Source: Avanaerovorax sp964442135
GTDB lineage: Bacteria; Bacillota; Clostridia; Peptostreptococcales; Anaerovoracaceae
Assembly: GCA_964442135.1 (NCBI GenBank)
Contig: CAYTYN010000023.1
Coordinates: 1 to 22,433 of the forward strand
Length of the DNA: 22,433 nt
Direction: 5' to 3'
Positions 14,242 through 21,725 of the stretch are shown here, piece after piece (the first letter of the stretch is position 1; every line of letters starts with the position of its first letter). A program made the position numbers and the translations under genes. The notes under the pieces are model-generated. The model was not told the DNA's origin and made no database searches. It worked only from the letters and a program-made list of their open reading frames with translations.

Positions 14242-15057
14242 ATGAAGAAAAGAATTGCATTAACAATCGCCGGAAGCGACTCCGGCGGAGGCGCCGGTAT
14301 ACAGGCAGATATAAAGACTATGACAGTAAACGGGGTCTTTGCCGCCAGTGCGGTAACGGCGCTCACTGCCCAGAACACTACCGGCGTAACGGACATACTG
14401 GAATCCACACCCAAATTCCTAGCGGAGCAGATAAACGCCGTGTTCGCCGATTTGAGGCCGGACGCCGTCAAGGTAGGCATGGTATCCTCCGCACCTCTCA
14501 TTGAGACCATCGCCGAAAGGCTTACGGCCCATGAAGCCCGGCAGATAGTGGTAGATCCGGTAATGGTGGCTACCAGCGGAGCCAGGCTCATATCGGAGGA
14601 TGCCGTGGAAACGCTGAAAAGCCGCCTCCTTCCCATCGCCGACGTAATAACCCCTAACATCCCCGAGGCGGAGGTTCTGTCCGATATTAAGATAGCAGAC
14701 AGTCGGGATATGGAGAAGGCCGCCAAGGTCATAGGAGACCGATACGGATGCGCCGTTCTCTGTAAAGGGGGGCACGACCTTAACGATGCCGATGACCTGT
14801 TGTACCTTAAGGGAGATCTGATCTGGTTTTACGGGGACAGGATAGATAACCCGAACACCCACGGCACCGGATGCACCCTTTCCAGCGCCATAGCTTCTAA
14901 CCTGGCAAAGGGATTCGACCTGAAAGAGTCGGTGAAGCGGGCTAAGGAATACATTTCCGGCGCCCTTTCCGCCATGCTGGATCTGGGCGCAGGAAAGGGA
15001 CCTATGGATCACGCCTTTGACGTAAAGGGAAGGTTCATGGAAGGAGCGCAGGAATAA
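14242..15057 (+). CDS. thiD: Hydroxymethylpyrimidine/phosphomethylpyrimidine kinase
   Basis: This enzyme phosphorylates HMP and then HMP-phosphate, giving the pyrimidine substrate of ThiE. The 271-residue ribokinase-like protein has TIAGSDSGGGAGIQADIKT (8-26), AVTALTAQNT, VKVGMVSS, VVDPVMVATSG, ITPNIPEAEVL and the catalytic anion hole HGTGCTLSSAIA. GAAAGGGA precedes the ATG. A 90-base gap separates it from thiE. A weak promoter there (CTGACA at 14192, TATTAT at 14213) is possible, so thiD may be read both from the riboswitch promoter and independently. Confidence 0.96.
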   Translation: MKKRIALTIAGSDSGGGAGIQADIKTMTVNGVFAASAVTALTAQNTTGVTDILESTPKFLAEQINAVFADLRPDAVKVGMVSSAPLIETIAERLTAHEARQIVVDPVMVATSGARLISEDAVETLKSRLLPIADVITPNIPEAEVLSDIKIADSRDMEKAAKVIGDRYGCAVLCKGGHDLNDADDLLYLKGDLIWFYGDRIDNPNTHGTGCTLSSAIASNLAKGFDLKESVKRAKEYISGALSAMLDLGAGKGPMDHAFDVKGRFMEGAQE

Positions 15058-15097
15058 CAGTCAGGTTAAATTAAAACCTCCACACTGCCGTTTTTCA

Positions 15098-15919
15098 CTA
15101 GCCTAACCTTTCATAGAGCTCCCTTACGGTTTTCCCTAAGACAGGATGCACCTTTTCCGGCGCTATCTCAGCCAAAGGGCCTAGGACGAAATCCCTGTTT
15201 TCCATGTCAGGGTGGGGAATGATCAGATCCTCTTCCCTTATGACCTCGTCGTCGTAGAATATGATATCCACATCTAAAGTTCTGGGCCCCCACCGCCTGA
15301 TTCTCACCCTGCCCGCCTCCTTTTCCGCCTCATGGGCAAGGCTCAGAAGCTCCTTTGGAGTGAGAAGAGTATACATGGAAAAGCACCCGTTCAAAAAACG
15401 GTTCTGATCCGTCACGCCGTACGGCTCTGTCTCCCAATAGGAGGAGCACCTTATGTCCCTGCAAAGCCTGTTCTCCCTGAATGTATCGACTGCCGTATCC
15501 AGAAACCTGTTCTTGTCCCCTACGTTGGAGCCTATAGCCATATACGCCTTATGCCACCACCTGGTAATCTCCACCGAAACCCATTCCACAGGAAGTCCGA
15601 TAGGCGCCCAAGGCTTCTTTATCTCTACCGTAACCCCTGCAAGGCTTTCGTACCTCAGGAGAATTGACTCCGCCAGATTTTCCGCCGCGGCCTCTATCAG
15701 CTTATACGGTTTTTCCGTCATTGCTTCCGTAGCCAAGTGGCATACCTTGCCGTAATCCACGGAAGCTGAGAGATCATCAGTCCTTCCGGCCCTTCCGGTG
15801 TCCGTGTACAGCCGCAGGCTCACCGTGAATTTCTGACCCAATGCCGTTTCCTCCGGAAAAACGCCGTGGTTGGCGAACACCTCCAGATTTTCTATTTTTA
15901 TAACGTCGAAGCCCTTCAT
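15098..15919 (-). CDS. folBK: Bifunctional dihydroneopterin aldolase / HPPK (FolB-FolK fusion)
   Basis: This protein carries out two successive folate steps: cleavage of dihydroneopterin to 6-hydroxymethyl-dihydropterin, then its pyrophosphorylation. It has 273 residues. Residues 1-118 are FolB: NLEVFANHGVFPEE with the likely catalytic Glu24, YKLIEAAAENLA at 72-83, and KKPWAP with Lys102. Residues 124-273 are FolK: AYMAIGSNVGD, YWETEPYG, NRFLNGC, and RWGPRTLDVDII (209-220) with the magnesium ligands Asp216 and Asp218. The fusion is known in other bacteria. It overlaps folP by 4 bases (ATGA) and ends the operon; it converges on thiD with 40 bases between. A short weak hairpin there (AGGTT/AACCT near 15063-15079) is the only terminator-like signal. 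Confidence 0.95.
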   Translation of the reverse strand: MKGFDVIKIENLEVFANHGVFPEETALGQKFTVSLRLYTDTGRAGRTDDLSASVDYGKVCHLATEAMTEKPYKLIEAAAENLAESILLRYESLAGVTVEIKKPWAPIGLPVEWVSVEITRWWHKAYMAIGSNVGDKNRFLDTAVDTFRENRLCRDIRCSSYWETEPYGVTDQNRFLNGCFSMYTLLTPKELLSLAHEAEKEAGRVRIRRWGPRTLDVDIIFYDDEVIREEDLIIPHPDMENRDFVLGPLAEIAPEKVHPVLGKTVRELYERLG

Positions 15920-16740
15920 GCTTTTCCCTCCTCTATGATAGCTCTCATCATCCTCACCACCGCCAGATTTTCCTTAACGTCATGAACTCTCAAAAAAGCC
16001 GCTCCTCCGGCCACGCCGGCCGCCGTTACGGCTAACGTTCCTTCCAGCCTTTTGTCTGCGGGAAGGTTCAGGGTATTTCCTATCACCGATTTTCGGGACG
16101 CCGCTAAAAGCACGGGAAATCCCATATCTCTAAGCTCTCCCAGCCTGTTTATGGCAGTAAGGTTCTGCTCGTAGGTCTTACCGAACCCTATGCCCGGATC
16201 CAGTATCATCTTGTCGTCCTTCACTCCCGCCTGTCTGCCCCTTCGGATGCTTTCTCCAAGGGTCTCCTTCATGGCCTTCATGATTTCCCCTTTCACAGGC
16301 TCCCTTCGGTTATCCATCAGGACGCAGGCTGCCTCTGACTCAGCCGCGAGGACAGCCATTTCTTCGTCGCCTCTAAAACCCCATATGTCGTTTATCATAT
16401 CGGCGCCTGCCTTTATAGCTTCCCTTGCCACTGAGCTCTTATACGTGTCTATGGACACGGGCACGTCCAGCTCTCCCTTTATTCTCTCGATGACAGGGAT
16501 GACCCTTTCCAGCTCCTCCTCGGGGGATACCTTTACGCAGCCCGGCCTGGTGGATTCTCCCCCTATGTCTATGATGTCTGCCCCTTCCCTTACCATCTCT
16601 TCGGCTCTTCTCAAAGCTCCGTCTAAGGTGTCATACCTTCCCCCGTCTGAAAAGGAATCAGGCGTAATGTTTAATATTCCCATTATATAGCAGCTTCCGT
16701 CCAGAATGAACTGCCTTCCCCCTATAATAACAGAATCCAT
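15916..16740 (-). CDS. folP: Dihydropteroate synthase
   Basis: This enzyme condenses hydroxymethyl-dihydropterin pyrophosphate with p-aminobenzoate and is the sulfonamide target. The 274-residue TIM barrel has IMGILNITPDSFSDGGRY (19-36), the pyrophosphate loop; IIDIGGESTRPG (56-67); VSIDTYKSSVA; DPGIGFGKT; and LLAASRKSVIG. No insertion near the STRPG loop is seen, so there is no obvious sulfonamide-resistance change. AGGAGAAAGGG precedes the ATG. The gene starts 15 bases after the HD-domain gene and overlaps folBK. Confidence 0.96.
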   Translation of the reverse strand: MDSVIIGGRQFILDGSCYIMGILNITPDSFSDGGRYDTLDGALRRAEEMVREGADIIDIGGESTRPGCVKVSPEEELERVIPVIERIKGELDVPVSIDTYKSSVAREAIKAGADMINDIWGFRGDEEMAVLAAESEAACVLMDNRREPVKGEIMKAMKETLGESIRRGRQAGVKDDKMILDPGIGFGKTYEQNLTAINRLGELRDMGFPVLLAASRKSVIGNTLNLPADKRLEGTLAVTAAGVAGGAAFLRVHDVKENLAVVRMMRAIIEEGKA

Positions 16741-16755
16741 ATCGAGCCCTTTCTC

Positions 16756-17238
16756 CTATCCCGTTATCTCCATGTTTTTCCTCTCGTCGCTCCAATTACA
16801 TTCTCCCTCTGCATGGCAAAGACAGCACATTCTGGATTTCTTATCCGCCCTGTAGATGAGCCCCCTGAGGCCTCTGTCTTCGGACGATTTCTCGTCCCTG
16901 TGTCCGGCCACCGCGTCCTTTATGGCCTCCGCTTCTTCACAGGTGAAGCCGGCTCTTTCCGCTATCTGTCCGGCCAAAGCCGTTCCACCTATGTGATGGG
17001 GAATTCCTGTTTCGTACTGGTCGCTTCTGCCTATGTCGTGAAGAAAGGCGGCTGCGTATATGAGCTCCTTATCCTCTTTCACGCCCCTTTCCAGAGCCTC
17101 TATGTAAGCCAGTCTTGCAACGTCCAAAAGGTGAGCCGCATCGTGTCCGCAGAAGGGTCTTCCATCCTCCAGTTTCCTTATGTGCTCCATCCTTTCCCGC
17201 CACATTTCGTCCTTCAATATCCTGTTCACCCTATCCAT
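16756..17238 (-). CDS. HD-domain phosphohydrolase of the folate operon
   Basis: This 160-residue HD-superfamily protein has metal-binding residues spread as in the family: H32 (CGHD), H67-D68 (LHDIGR), H81/H82 (PHHIGG), H113 (AGHRDE) and D132 (RADKK). A C-terminal cysteine cluster C138/C139/C141/C147 followed by W149 (SRMCCLCHAEGECNW) suggests a second metal or redox site. HD proteins of this shape sit between folE and folP in other Firmicutes, from memory. Here it lies 6 bases after folE and 15 before folP, so it is cotranscribed. The operon lacks a Nudix enzyme to remove the phosphates from dihydroneopterin triphosphate, so that role is possible by inference. A general nucleotide phosphohydrolase is the alternative. 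Confidence 0.85.
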   Translation of the reverse strand: MDRVNRILKDEMWRERMEHIRKLEDGRPFCGHDAAHLLDVARLAYIEALERGVKEDKELIYAAAFLHDIGRSDQYETGIPHHIGGTALAGQIAERAGFTCEEAEAIKDAVAGHRDEKSSEDRGLRGLIYRADKKSRMCCLCHAEGECNWSDERKNMEITG

Positions 17239-17244
17239 GGCGGT

Positions 17245-17799
17245 CTACCTTCCTAACATTCGGTAGAAGTCCGTCTTCAGTTCAGCATCCCCTGCGAAGA
17301 CTCCCCTGCACGCCGCTGTCACCGTCTTAGATCCCGGCTTTTTTACCCCTCTCATGGTCATGCACATGTGCTCTGCCTCTATGAGAACCATTACACCCTT
17401 TGGCCTGAGCCCTTCCATGAAGGCGTCGGCGATCTGATCGGTGAGCCTTTCCTGGAGCTGGAGCCGCCTTGCGAACACCTCCACCGTGCGGGCGATCTTA
17501 GACAGACCTACCACTTCTCCGTCCGGCACGTACGCCACTGAGACAGTCCCGAAGAAGGGCAGTAGGTGATGCTCGCATACGGAATAGAACTGTATATCCT
17601 TTTCCACTACCATGTCGCTGCCTTTGACGTGAAAACCCTTGGAAAGGTGGACCTCAGCCTCTTCCTCGTATCCGGCGGCCAGCTCGCGCCACATTCTGGC
17701 TATCCTTTCAGGAGTTTGAACGAGACCTTCTCTTTCCATGTCTTCTCCAATGCCCTCCAGTATAAGGCGCACTCCTTCCATTATCTTTCTATCGTCCAT
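17245..17799 (-). CDS. folE: GTP cyclohydrolase I
   Basis: This enzyme converts GTP to 7,8-dihydroneopterin triphosphate, the first folate step. The 184-residue protein is the type I (FolE) form, with zinc ligands Cys75 and His78 in SVCEHHLLPF and Cys146 in EHMCMTMRGVKKPGS. The family stretches TPERIARMW, GLSKIARTVEVFARRLQLQERLT and the GVFAGD ending are present. Its start overlaps the end of folC by 11 bases, which implies translational coupling. The HD-domain gene follows after 6 bases. Confidence 0.96.
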   Translation of the reverse strand: MDDRKIMEGVRLILEGIGEDMEREGLVQTPERIARMWRELAAGYEEEAEVHLSKGFHVKGSDMVVEKDIQFYSVCEHHLLPFFGTVSVAYVPDGEVVGLSKIARTVEVFARRLQLQERLTDQIADAFMEGLRPKGVMVLIEAEHMCMTMRGVKKPGSKTVTAACRGVFAGDAELKTDFYRMLGR

Positions 17800-19072
17800 A
17801 CCTTTCCACCTCCTTTTCAGCCTCTCCCAGAAATGACAGGGATCCGAAGATCACCACGGCGTCTGTCTCACCTGACTCATCTAAAACGTATTTCACGGCC
17901 TGAGCCACATCCACCGCTGCCCTGACCTTCGGATTGACTCTCCTTACGGCCTCTGCCAGCTTTTCCGCCGGAAGGCCTCGAGGATTTCCCGCCGTCACCG
18001 TTACTATTTCATGGGCAAAGGGTGCGGTCATATCTATAATGGCCTCATAGTCCTTATCGGCAAAGACTCCGAACACATACCGTATCGTCCTTCCGTCAAG
18101 GTACTGTCCCACTGAGTCCATCAAAGCCTGAGCCCCTGCCGGGTTATGGGCGCCGTCCAATATGACCGGGGATTCCTTCCTGATAACCGTAAACCGCCCT
18201 TTCCATCGAGCCCTTGCGATTCCCCGCTTTATCTCGTCATCCCCTATGTGGTACCCCAGCGAGCGGAGAGCCTTCGCCCCCTCTATGGCAGTACAGGCGT
18301 TTTCCACCTGATAGGTGCCGATGAGGGACGTTTCGTATTCCTCTCCCCTGTATCTGAAGCTCTGCCTTTCGATGTCGCCGCCGATTCTTTCCATGTCGGC
18401 TTCATCCACCGCTCTCAAGGAGCAGCCTTTTTCCATACACCTGCTCCGGATTACCTCGAAGGCCTGAACCTTTTGAGGAGCGGTAACCACTGAGGAGCCT
18501 TCCTTAATTATGCCCGCCTTTTTGTCTGCGATCTCGCTCAGAGAATCTCCCAGCACTTCCCTGTGATCCATGCTTATGGAGGTTATTATGCAAAGGTCAG
18601 TATCTTCTATTATATTAGTAGCGTCATCTCTTCCGCCAAGACCGGTTTCCAGAACCACTACGTCGCAGTTTTTCTCCTTGAAATATAAAAAGGCGAGGGC
18701 AGTCTCCACCTCAAAGATAGTAGGCGTCCCCCCGTTATCTCTCCTCTGAGCGTCAGCCGCCCGGGCAATCCTGGTCACAAGGTTCGCTAGGTCAGCCTTA
18801 TCTATGGGCTTTCCGTCCACCTGTATCCTCTCCTCGTAGGCGGAGACGACGGGAGATATGTATCTCCCCACTCTGTAACCTGATTCCGTAAGCACCGCGG
18901 AAACGTATGCCAGTACAGAACCCTTGCCGTTAGTGCCGGCAATGTGAACGAATCTCAGCTGATCCTGGGGATTATCCAATCTCTCGGCCAGCTCCCTCAT
19001 ATTACTGAGACCAAGTACACTTCCGTATCCGGCTATTTCATCCAGATATACTCTTGCTTCTTCGTAATTCAT
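17789..19072 (-). CDS. folC: Folylpolyglutamate synthase / dihydrofolate synthase
   Basis: This Mur-ligase-type enzyme adds glutamate to dihydropteroate and to folates. The 427-residue protein shows the P-loop HIAGTNGKGSVLAY (43-56), RYISPVVSAYEERIQVDG, FEVETALAFLYF, VVLETGLGGRDDATN, ITSISMDHREVLGDSLSEIADKKAGIIK and ILDGAHNPAGAQAL. The ATG follows AGGAG at 6 bases. It is the first gene of the fol cluster, 85 bases after sufB. A hairpin in that gap may end or attenuate suf transcription, so folC may be read from suf or from its own unseen promoter. Confidence 0.95.
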   Translation of the reverse strand: MNYEEARVYLDEIAGYGSVLGLSNMRELAERLDNPQDQLRFVHIAGTNGKGSVLAYVSAVLTESGYRVGRYISPVVSAYEERIQVDGKPIDKADLANLVTRIARAADAQRRDNGGTPTIFEVETALAFLYFKEKNCDVVVLETGLGGRDDATNIIEDTDLCIITSISMDHREVLGDSLSEIADKKAGIIKEGSSVVTAPQKVQAFEVIRSRCMEKGCSLRAVDEADMERIGGDIERQSFRYRGEEYETSLIGTYQVENACTAIEGAKALRSLGYHIGDDEIKRGIARARWKGRFTVIRKESPVILDGAHNPAGAQALMDSVGQYLDGRTIRYVFGVFADKDYEAIIDMTAPFAHEIVTVTAGNPRGLPAEKLAEAVRRVNPKVRAAVDVAQAVKYVLDESGETDAVVIFGSLSFLGEAEKEVERYGR

Positions 19073-19107
19073 TTTGCTCCTGTATTCTATTTTAAATTCA
19101 CGGGAAA

Positions 19108-19137
19108 GGGGATACGGCTTCCGTTCTCCCTATCCCC
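19108..19137 (-). terminator. Hairpin between sufB and folC, possible weak terminator
   Basis: GGGGATA (19108-19114) and TATCCCC (19131-19137) form a 7-bp stem whose 16-base loop contains a further CGG/CCG pairing. There is no clean T run on the minus strand, so it may be only an attenuator or RNA-processing structure. Confidence 0.35.
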
Positions 19138-19157
19138 TACCAATCATGGAATGGAAA

Positions 19158-20090
19158 TTAACCTCTCAGGAAGCCTTCTATGATTTTCTTCTCAGCCTCT
19201 TCCTCGGTAAGTCCCAGCGTTCTCAGCTTCATGATCTGCTCCCCCGCAACCTTTCCTATGGCTGCCTCGTGGATAAGAGAAGCGTCAAGGTGTCCGGCGT
19301 AAAGCTCCGGAGAAGCGTTAACTCTCCCCCGCCCTACCAAAATGGCATCACACTCGGAATGTCCGATGCACCTGTTATTTCCGGCAATGCGGGAGTGATA
19401 GGTCTGATAGGAATCGTCTCTGGCCACCGACCTGGATATCAGATCTACGGCGCTGTCCTCTCCGTTCATTTCCACATCGAAATCGGTTTCCGCATACTCC
19501 TCGCCGTCAGTCATGATGCTCTCGTGGATCACCAGTCTGGCTCGATCCGCCAGCTTTCCCCTGGTCTTTCTCACGCTGCTGTCCACGCCGCTTATCTGGA
19601 CGGTGTTCATCTCCAGGCAGGCGTCCTCCGCCAACTCCACATGGGTCACCGGATCGATCCGCCTCTTGCCTCCGCCGTCTCCCGTTCCGATATGCTTTTC
19701 TTCGTATATTACATGGGCTCCCTTTTCCAGGAAGAATCTGTGTATTCCGTTATGAACGGCTTCCCCTTCTCCGTCGCTGTGGACGCCGCAGCCGGCTATT
19801 ATCCTTACGTCAGCGTTTTCTCCCACGTGAAAGTCGTTATACACCACGTCCTTTACGTTGCTCCTGGTAACACAGGCCGGAATGTACACCTTTTCGCTTT
19901 CGGTTCCCGCCGCGATGTATATATCTATGCCGGAACCGTTTTCCTTCGGCTCTATTTTAATGTGCTCCGTGGACTGTCTGCCAGCGCAGCCGCCGTTCTC
20001 TCTTATATTATACGCTCCGTCGAACCTTCCCTCAGTCCAGTCGGTTACCGCTCTGAGAAGCTCTTCGGTCACTTTGTTCATCTCTGCCAT
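19158..20090 (-). CDS. sufB: SufB/SufD-family Fe-S scaffold, minimal (SmsB-like)
   Basis: This 310-residue protein is much shorter than classical SufB (about 470-495) and is nearly all beta-helix plus C-terminal helices. Conserved text includes YIPACVTRSNVKDVVYNDFHVG, AGCGVHSDGEG, HNGIHRF, EEKHIGTGDGGGKR, EMNTVQISGVDSSVRKTRG and GHSECDAI with Cys247. The C-terminus reads LIHEAAIGKVAGEQIMKL with Glu275. These correspond to E. coli SufB Cys405 and Glu434, thought to act in cluster assembly. I chose the ATG at 20090, 7 bases after AGGAGG, rather than the in-frame TTG 3 bases earlier; the ATG overlaps the sufC stop (TGATG). No sufD, sufS or sufU lies nearby. This matches the two-gene SMS type. 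Confidence 0.9.
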   Translation of the reverse strand: MAEMNKVTEELLRAVTDWTEGRFDGAYNIRENGGCAGRQSTEHIKIEPKENGSGIDIYIAAGTESEKVYIPACVTRSNVKDVVYNDFHVGENADVRIIAGCGVHSDGEGEAVHNGIHRFFLEKGAHVIYEEKHIGTGDGGGKRRIDPVTHVELAEDACLEMNTVQISGVDSSVRKTRGKLADRARLVIHESIMTDGEEYAETDFDVEMNGEDSAVDLISRSVARDDSYQTYHSRIAGNNRCIGHSECDAILVGRGRVNASPELYAGHLDASLIHEAAIGKVAGEQIMKLRTLGLTEEEAEKKIIEGFLRG

Positions 20091-20824
20091 CAACTTACCT
20101 CCTCATCCATTTTGCCTATAGGACATCCTCCGGATTTTTCGTCCTGCATAAGCTGAGGCAGGATTTCATCTCCGGGGCCTGATATCCTGACCCTTCCCCC
20201 GGCGATGACTATTATCTCATCGGCAATCTCTAATAGTCTCTCTTGGTGAGATATGACGAGAATGGCCTTATCCTTTTCTTTCTTAAGCTCTTCAAAGGCG
20301 TCGATCAGTCCGGAAAAGCTCCACAGATCGATGCCCGCCTCCGGCTCATCGAATATAATCACCTTGCTGTTCCTTCTGCACAGAACCATAGCGATCTCGA
20401 TTCTCTTTATCTCCCCGCCGGACAGGCTGGCATTTACCTCCCTGTCTATATAGTCTCTGGTGCATAGTCCTACCTTGTTCATTACAGTGCAGACGTCCTC
20501 CTCTGAGAGGGTTTTTCCCGCAGCCAATTCCAGCAGATCCTTTACCGTAAGTCCCTTAAATCTTACAGGCTGCTGGAACGCGTAGCTTATCCCAATGTTG
20601 GCTCTCTCTGTAATGTCTTTATCCGTTATATCCTCATCTCCCAGCAGTATCCGTCCGCCGGTTATCTGTGCAACTCCCGAAATGATCTTGGCAAGAGATG
20701 TCTTTCCCCCTCCGTTAGGTCCGGTCACCACTGCCAGCTTTCCGGTCTCTACGGTTAGGCTTATACCCTTCAGTACCTCGTCTCCATCGTCGGGTTTCCA
20801 CCTTACGTCCTTAAGTGTAAGCAT
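20090..20824 (-). CDS. sufC: Fe-S assembly ABC ATPase SufC (SmsC-like)
   Basis: This 244-residue soluble ABC ATPase drives the SufB scaffold. The motifs are Walker A GPNGGGKTS (35-43), the Q-loop region AFQQPVRFKGL, the signature LSGGE (134-138), Walker B VIIFDEPEAGID (155-166) and the switch H193 (ISHQ). The SufC-like EAGID and the short FQQP region separate it from transport ATPases. The C-terminus has a lone Cys in GGCPIGKMDEE. AGGAGGAAGG precedes the ATG. It is the first gene of a sufC-sufB pair overlapping by 1-4 bases. A TATAAT-type promoter lies upstream. Confidence 0.93.
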   Translation of the reverse strand: MLTLKDVRWKPDDGDEVLKGISLTVETGKLAVVTGPNGGGKTSLAKIISGVAQITGGRILLGDEDITDKDITERANIGISYAFQQPVRFKGLTVKDLLELAAGKTLSEEDVCTVMNKVGLCTRDYIDREVNASLSGGEIKRIEIAMVLCRRNSKVIIFDEPEAGIDLWSFSGLIDAFEELKKEKDKAILVISHQERLLEIADEIIVIAGGRVRISGPGDEILPQLMQDEKSGGCPIGKMDEEVS

Positions 20825-20877
20825 TAACCTTCCTCCTCTATTTCTAAGACTCTCCGGTCTGTTCGCTCCGAGTATTT

Positions 20878-20883
20878 ATTATA
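20878..20883 (-). promoter_or_regulatory. Extended -10 promoter of sufCB
   Basis: On the minus strand TGG-TATAAT gives a perfect -10 with TG extension, 54 bases before sufC. The -35 (GTTCTA at 20901-20906) is poor. The palindrome TTCTAGAA (20898-20905) covers the -35 and could be a regulator site, which is inference. Confidence 0.55.
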
Positions 20884-20947
20884 CCACAAATAGTACATTC
20901 TAGAACATCTTTTCGCCGGCACAGAGAAGGAAAACCATTGACGCATA

Positions 20948-20963
20948 GTATCAAATATGATAC
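20948..20963. promoter_or_regulatory. Palindromic operator candidate of the first toxin-antitoxin operon
   Basis: GTATCA-AATA-TGATAC is a perfect 6-bp inverted repeat with a 4-base spacer. It lies between TTGACG (20938-20943, a possible -35) and the toxin ribosome site. Autorepression by antitoxin at such a palindrome is typical of type II modules. A second palindrome GTGTACAC follows at 20965-20972. Confidence 0.5.
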
Positions 20964-20990
20964 CGTGTACACAGCAAAGGAGATAAACCA

Positions 20991-21235
20991 GTGAAAATTC
21001 GATTGAAAAACAGTCCCGCAAATACTTGGAAAGCGTAGACGAAAACACCCGGAAAAAGCTATATAAAGCCCTTGAAGGGTTATCCAGGCTAGAAGGTGAT
21101 ATGAGGCCTCTGAAAGGTATGCCGAACAGATACCGTTACAAGATAGCCCATTATCGGATTATATTTGAATGGATAAAGGGAGAAGTAATAATAACGATAA
21201 TAGAAATTAACACACGAACTAATGTAAAATACTGA
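20991..21235 (+). CDS. RelE/ParE-family toxin, apparently frameshifted near its start
   Basis: The open frame ending at 21235 encodes a typical RelE/ParE mRNA-interferase or gyrase-toxin fold: IEKQSRKYLESVDENTRKKLYKAL, then PLKGMPNRYRYKIAHYRIIFEW and the ending INTRTNVKY. It has no good start: upstream codons run in frame back to a TAA at 20984, the only ordinary start is TTG at 21026 (69 residues), and that has no ribosome site. AGGAG (20978-20982) instead points to GTG at 20991, whose frame reads VKIR and then stops after 15 codons. One missing base near 20999-21001 would join VKI to SIEKQSRKYLE and give the normal length of about 81 residues. It is therefore a 1-base deletion or a sequencing error. 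An RHH-type antitoxin gene follows. Confidence 0.78.
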
Positions 21236-21247
21236 GAGGTGGATAGG

Positions 21248-21535
21248 ATGAAACGCAAAGAACTAACCCCAAAAGAGATTGAAAAGCGGTTTACAGAAGT
21301 TAACGCAAGAGAATCGGACGAATTAACACCGGGAGAAGCAGCAAGCCTAGCGAAAGCCGAAGCGATGGACGACGGCACAACAATGGCGCTTGAAGATTTT
21401 CGCAAAAGTTTGGAAGAATACAGCGGGAAGTTAGTGCTAAGAATCCCGCGCAGCCTACACAAAGAACTGAAAGAAGCAGCGGAAATTGAAGGTGTAAGCC
21501 TAAATCAATATATGCTCTACAAGCTCGCAAAGTAA
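21248..21535 (+). CDS. RHH/HicB-like antitoxin of the first module
   Basis: This 95-residue protein begins 12 bases after the RelE/ParE toxin. The C-terminal third, KLVLRIPRSLHKELKEAAEIEGVSLNQYMLYKLAK (61-95), is a ribbon-helix-helix DNA-binding segment: a beta strand followed by two helices, as in Arc, HicB and related antitoxins. The N-terminal part is charged and probably flexible, and would wrap the toxin. I chose the ATG at 21248, after GAGAGGTGG; a GTG at 21239 lies inside that ribosome site. The gene order toxin-antitoxin is reversed relative to relBE but common in higBA and hicAB. It presumably also represses the operon through the palindrome at 20948. Confidence 0.75.
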   Translation: MKRKELTPKEIEKRFTEVNARESDELTPGEAASLAKAEAMDDGTTMALEDFRKSLEEYSGKLVLRIPRSLHKELKEAAEIEGVSLNQYMLYKLAK

Positions 21536-21537
21536 AA

Positions 21538-21601
21538 TTACGTTTATTCTTGATTAAACTATTAGAATTTACGTTTATTCGATTCTGAGAGTAAACGTAA
21601 A
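21538..21601. repeat. Repeated TTACGTTTATTC with an inverted copy between the toxin-antitoxin modules
   Basis: TTACGTTTATTC occurs at 21538-21549 and again at 21569-21580. An inverted copy, TAAACGTAAA at 21592-21601, pairs perfectly with TTTACGTTTA at 21568-21577 (10-bp stem, 14-base loop). No T run follows on the plus strand, so it is not a standard terminator. The rest of 21602-21672 is AT-rich and shows no gene. Confidence 0.6.
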
Positions 21602-21672
21602 AATTAAAAACATCAAAGACAGCCCCATTTGCTTATAGCTGGCGCGGCTGGTAATTCTATAACTTTTAAGCA

Positions 21673-21701
21673 TTGACATTCTAATAACTTTTGTGTATAA
21701 T
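21673..21701 (+). promoter_or_regulatory. Perfect consensus promoter of the second toxin-antitoxin module
   Basis: TTGACA (21673-21678), 17 bases, TATAAT (21696-21701). The start site near 21708 rules out translation from the GTG at 21693 and supports the TTG start at 21726. Confidence 0.88.
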
Positions 21702-21725
21702 ACAGTGGAAAGGGGGGGAAGCTAC

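Noticed and set aside
19074..20156. A 360-codon plus-strand frame opposite sufB
   Set aside because: It is antisense to a gene with conserved SufB residues. Its translation resembles no family and it crosses the sufC/sufB overlap.
21693..21725. GTG start for the second RelE toxin
   Set aside because: The GTG lies just before and against the -10 TATAAT of the perfect promoter, so it would not be in the transcript.
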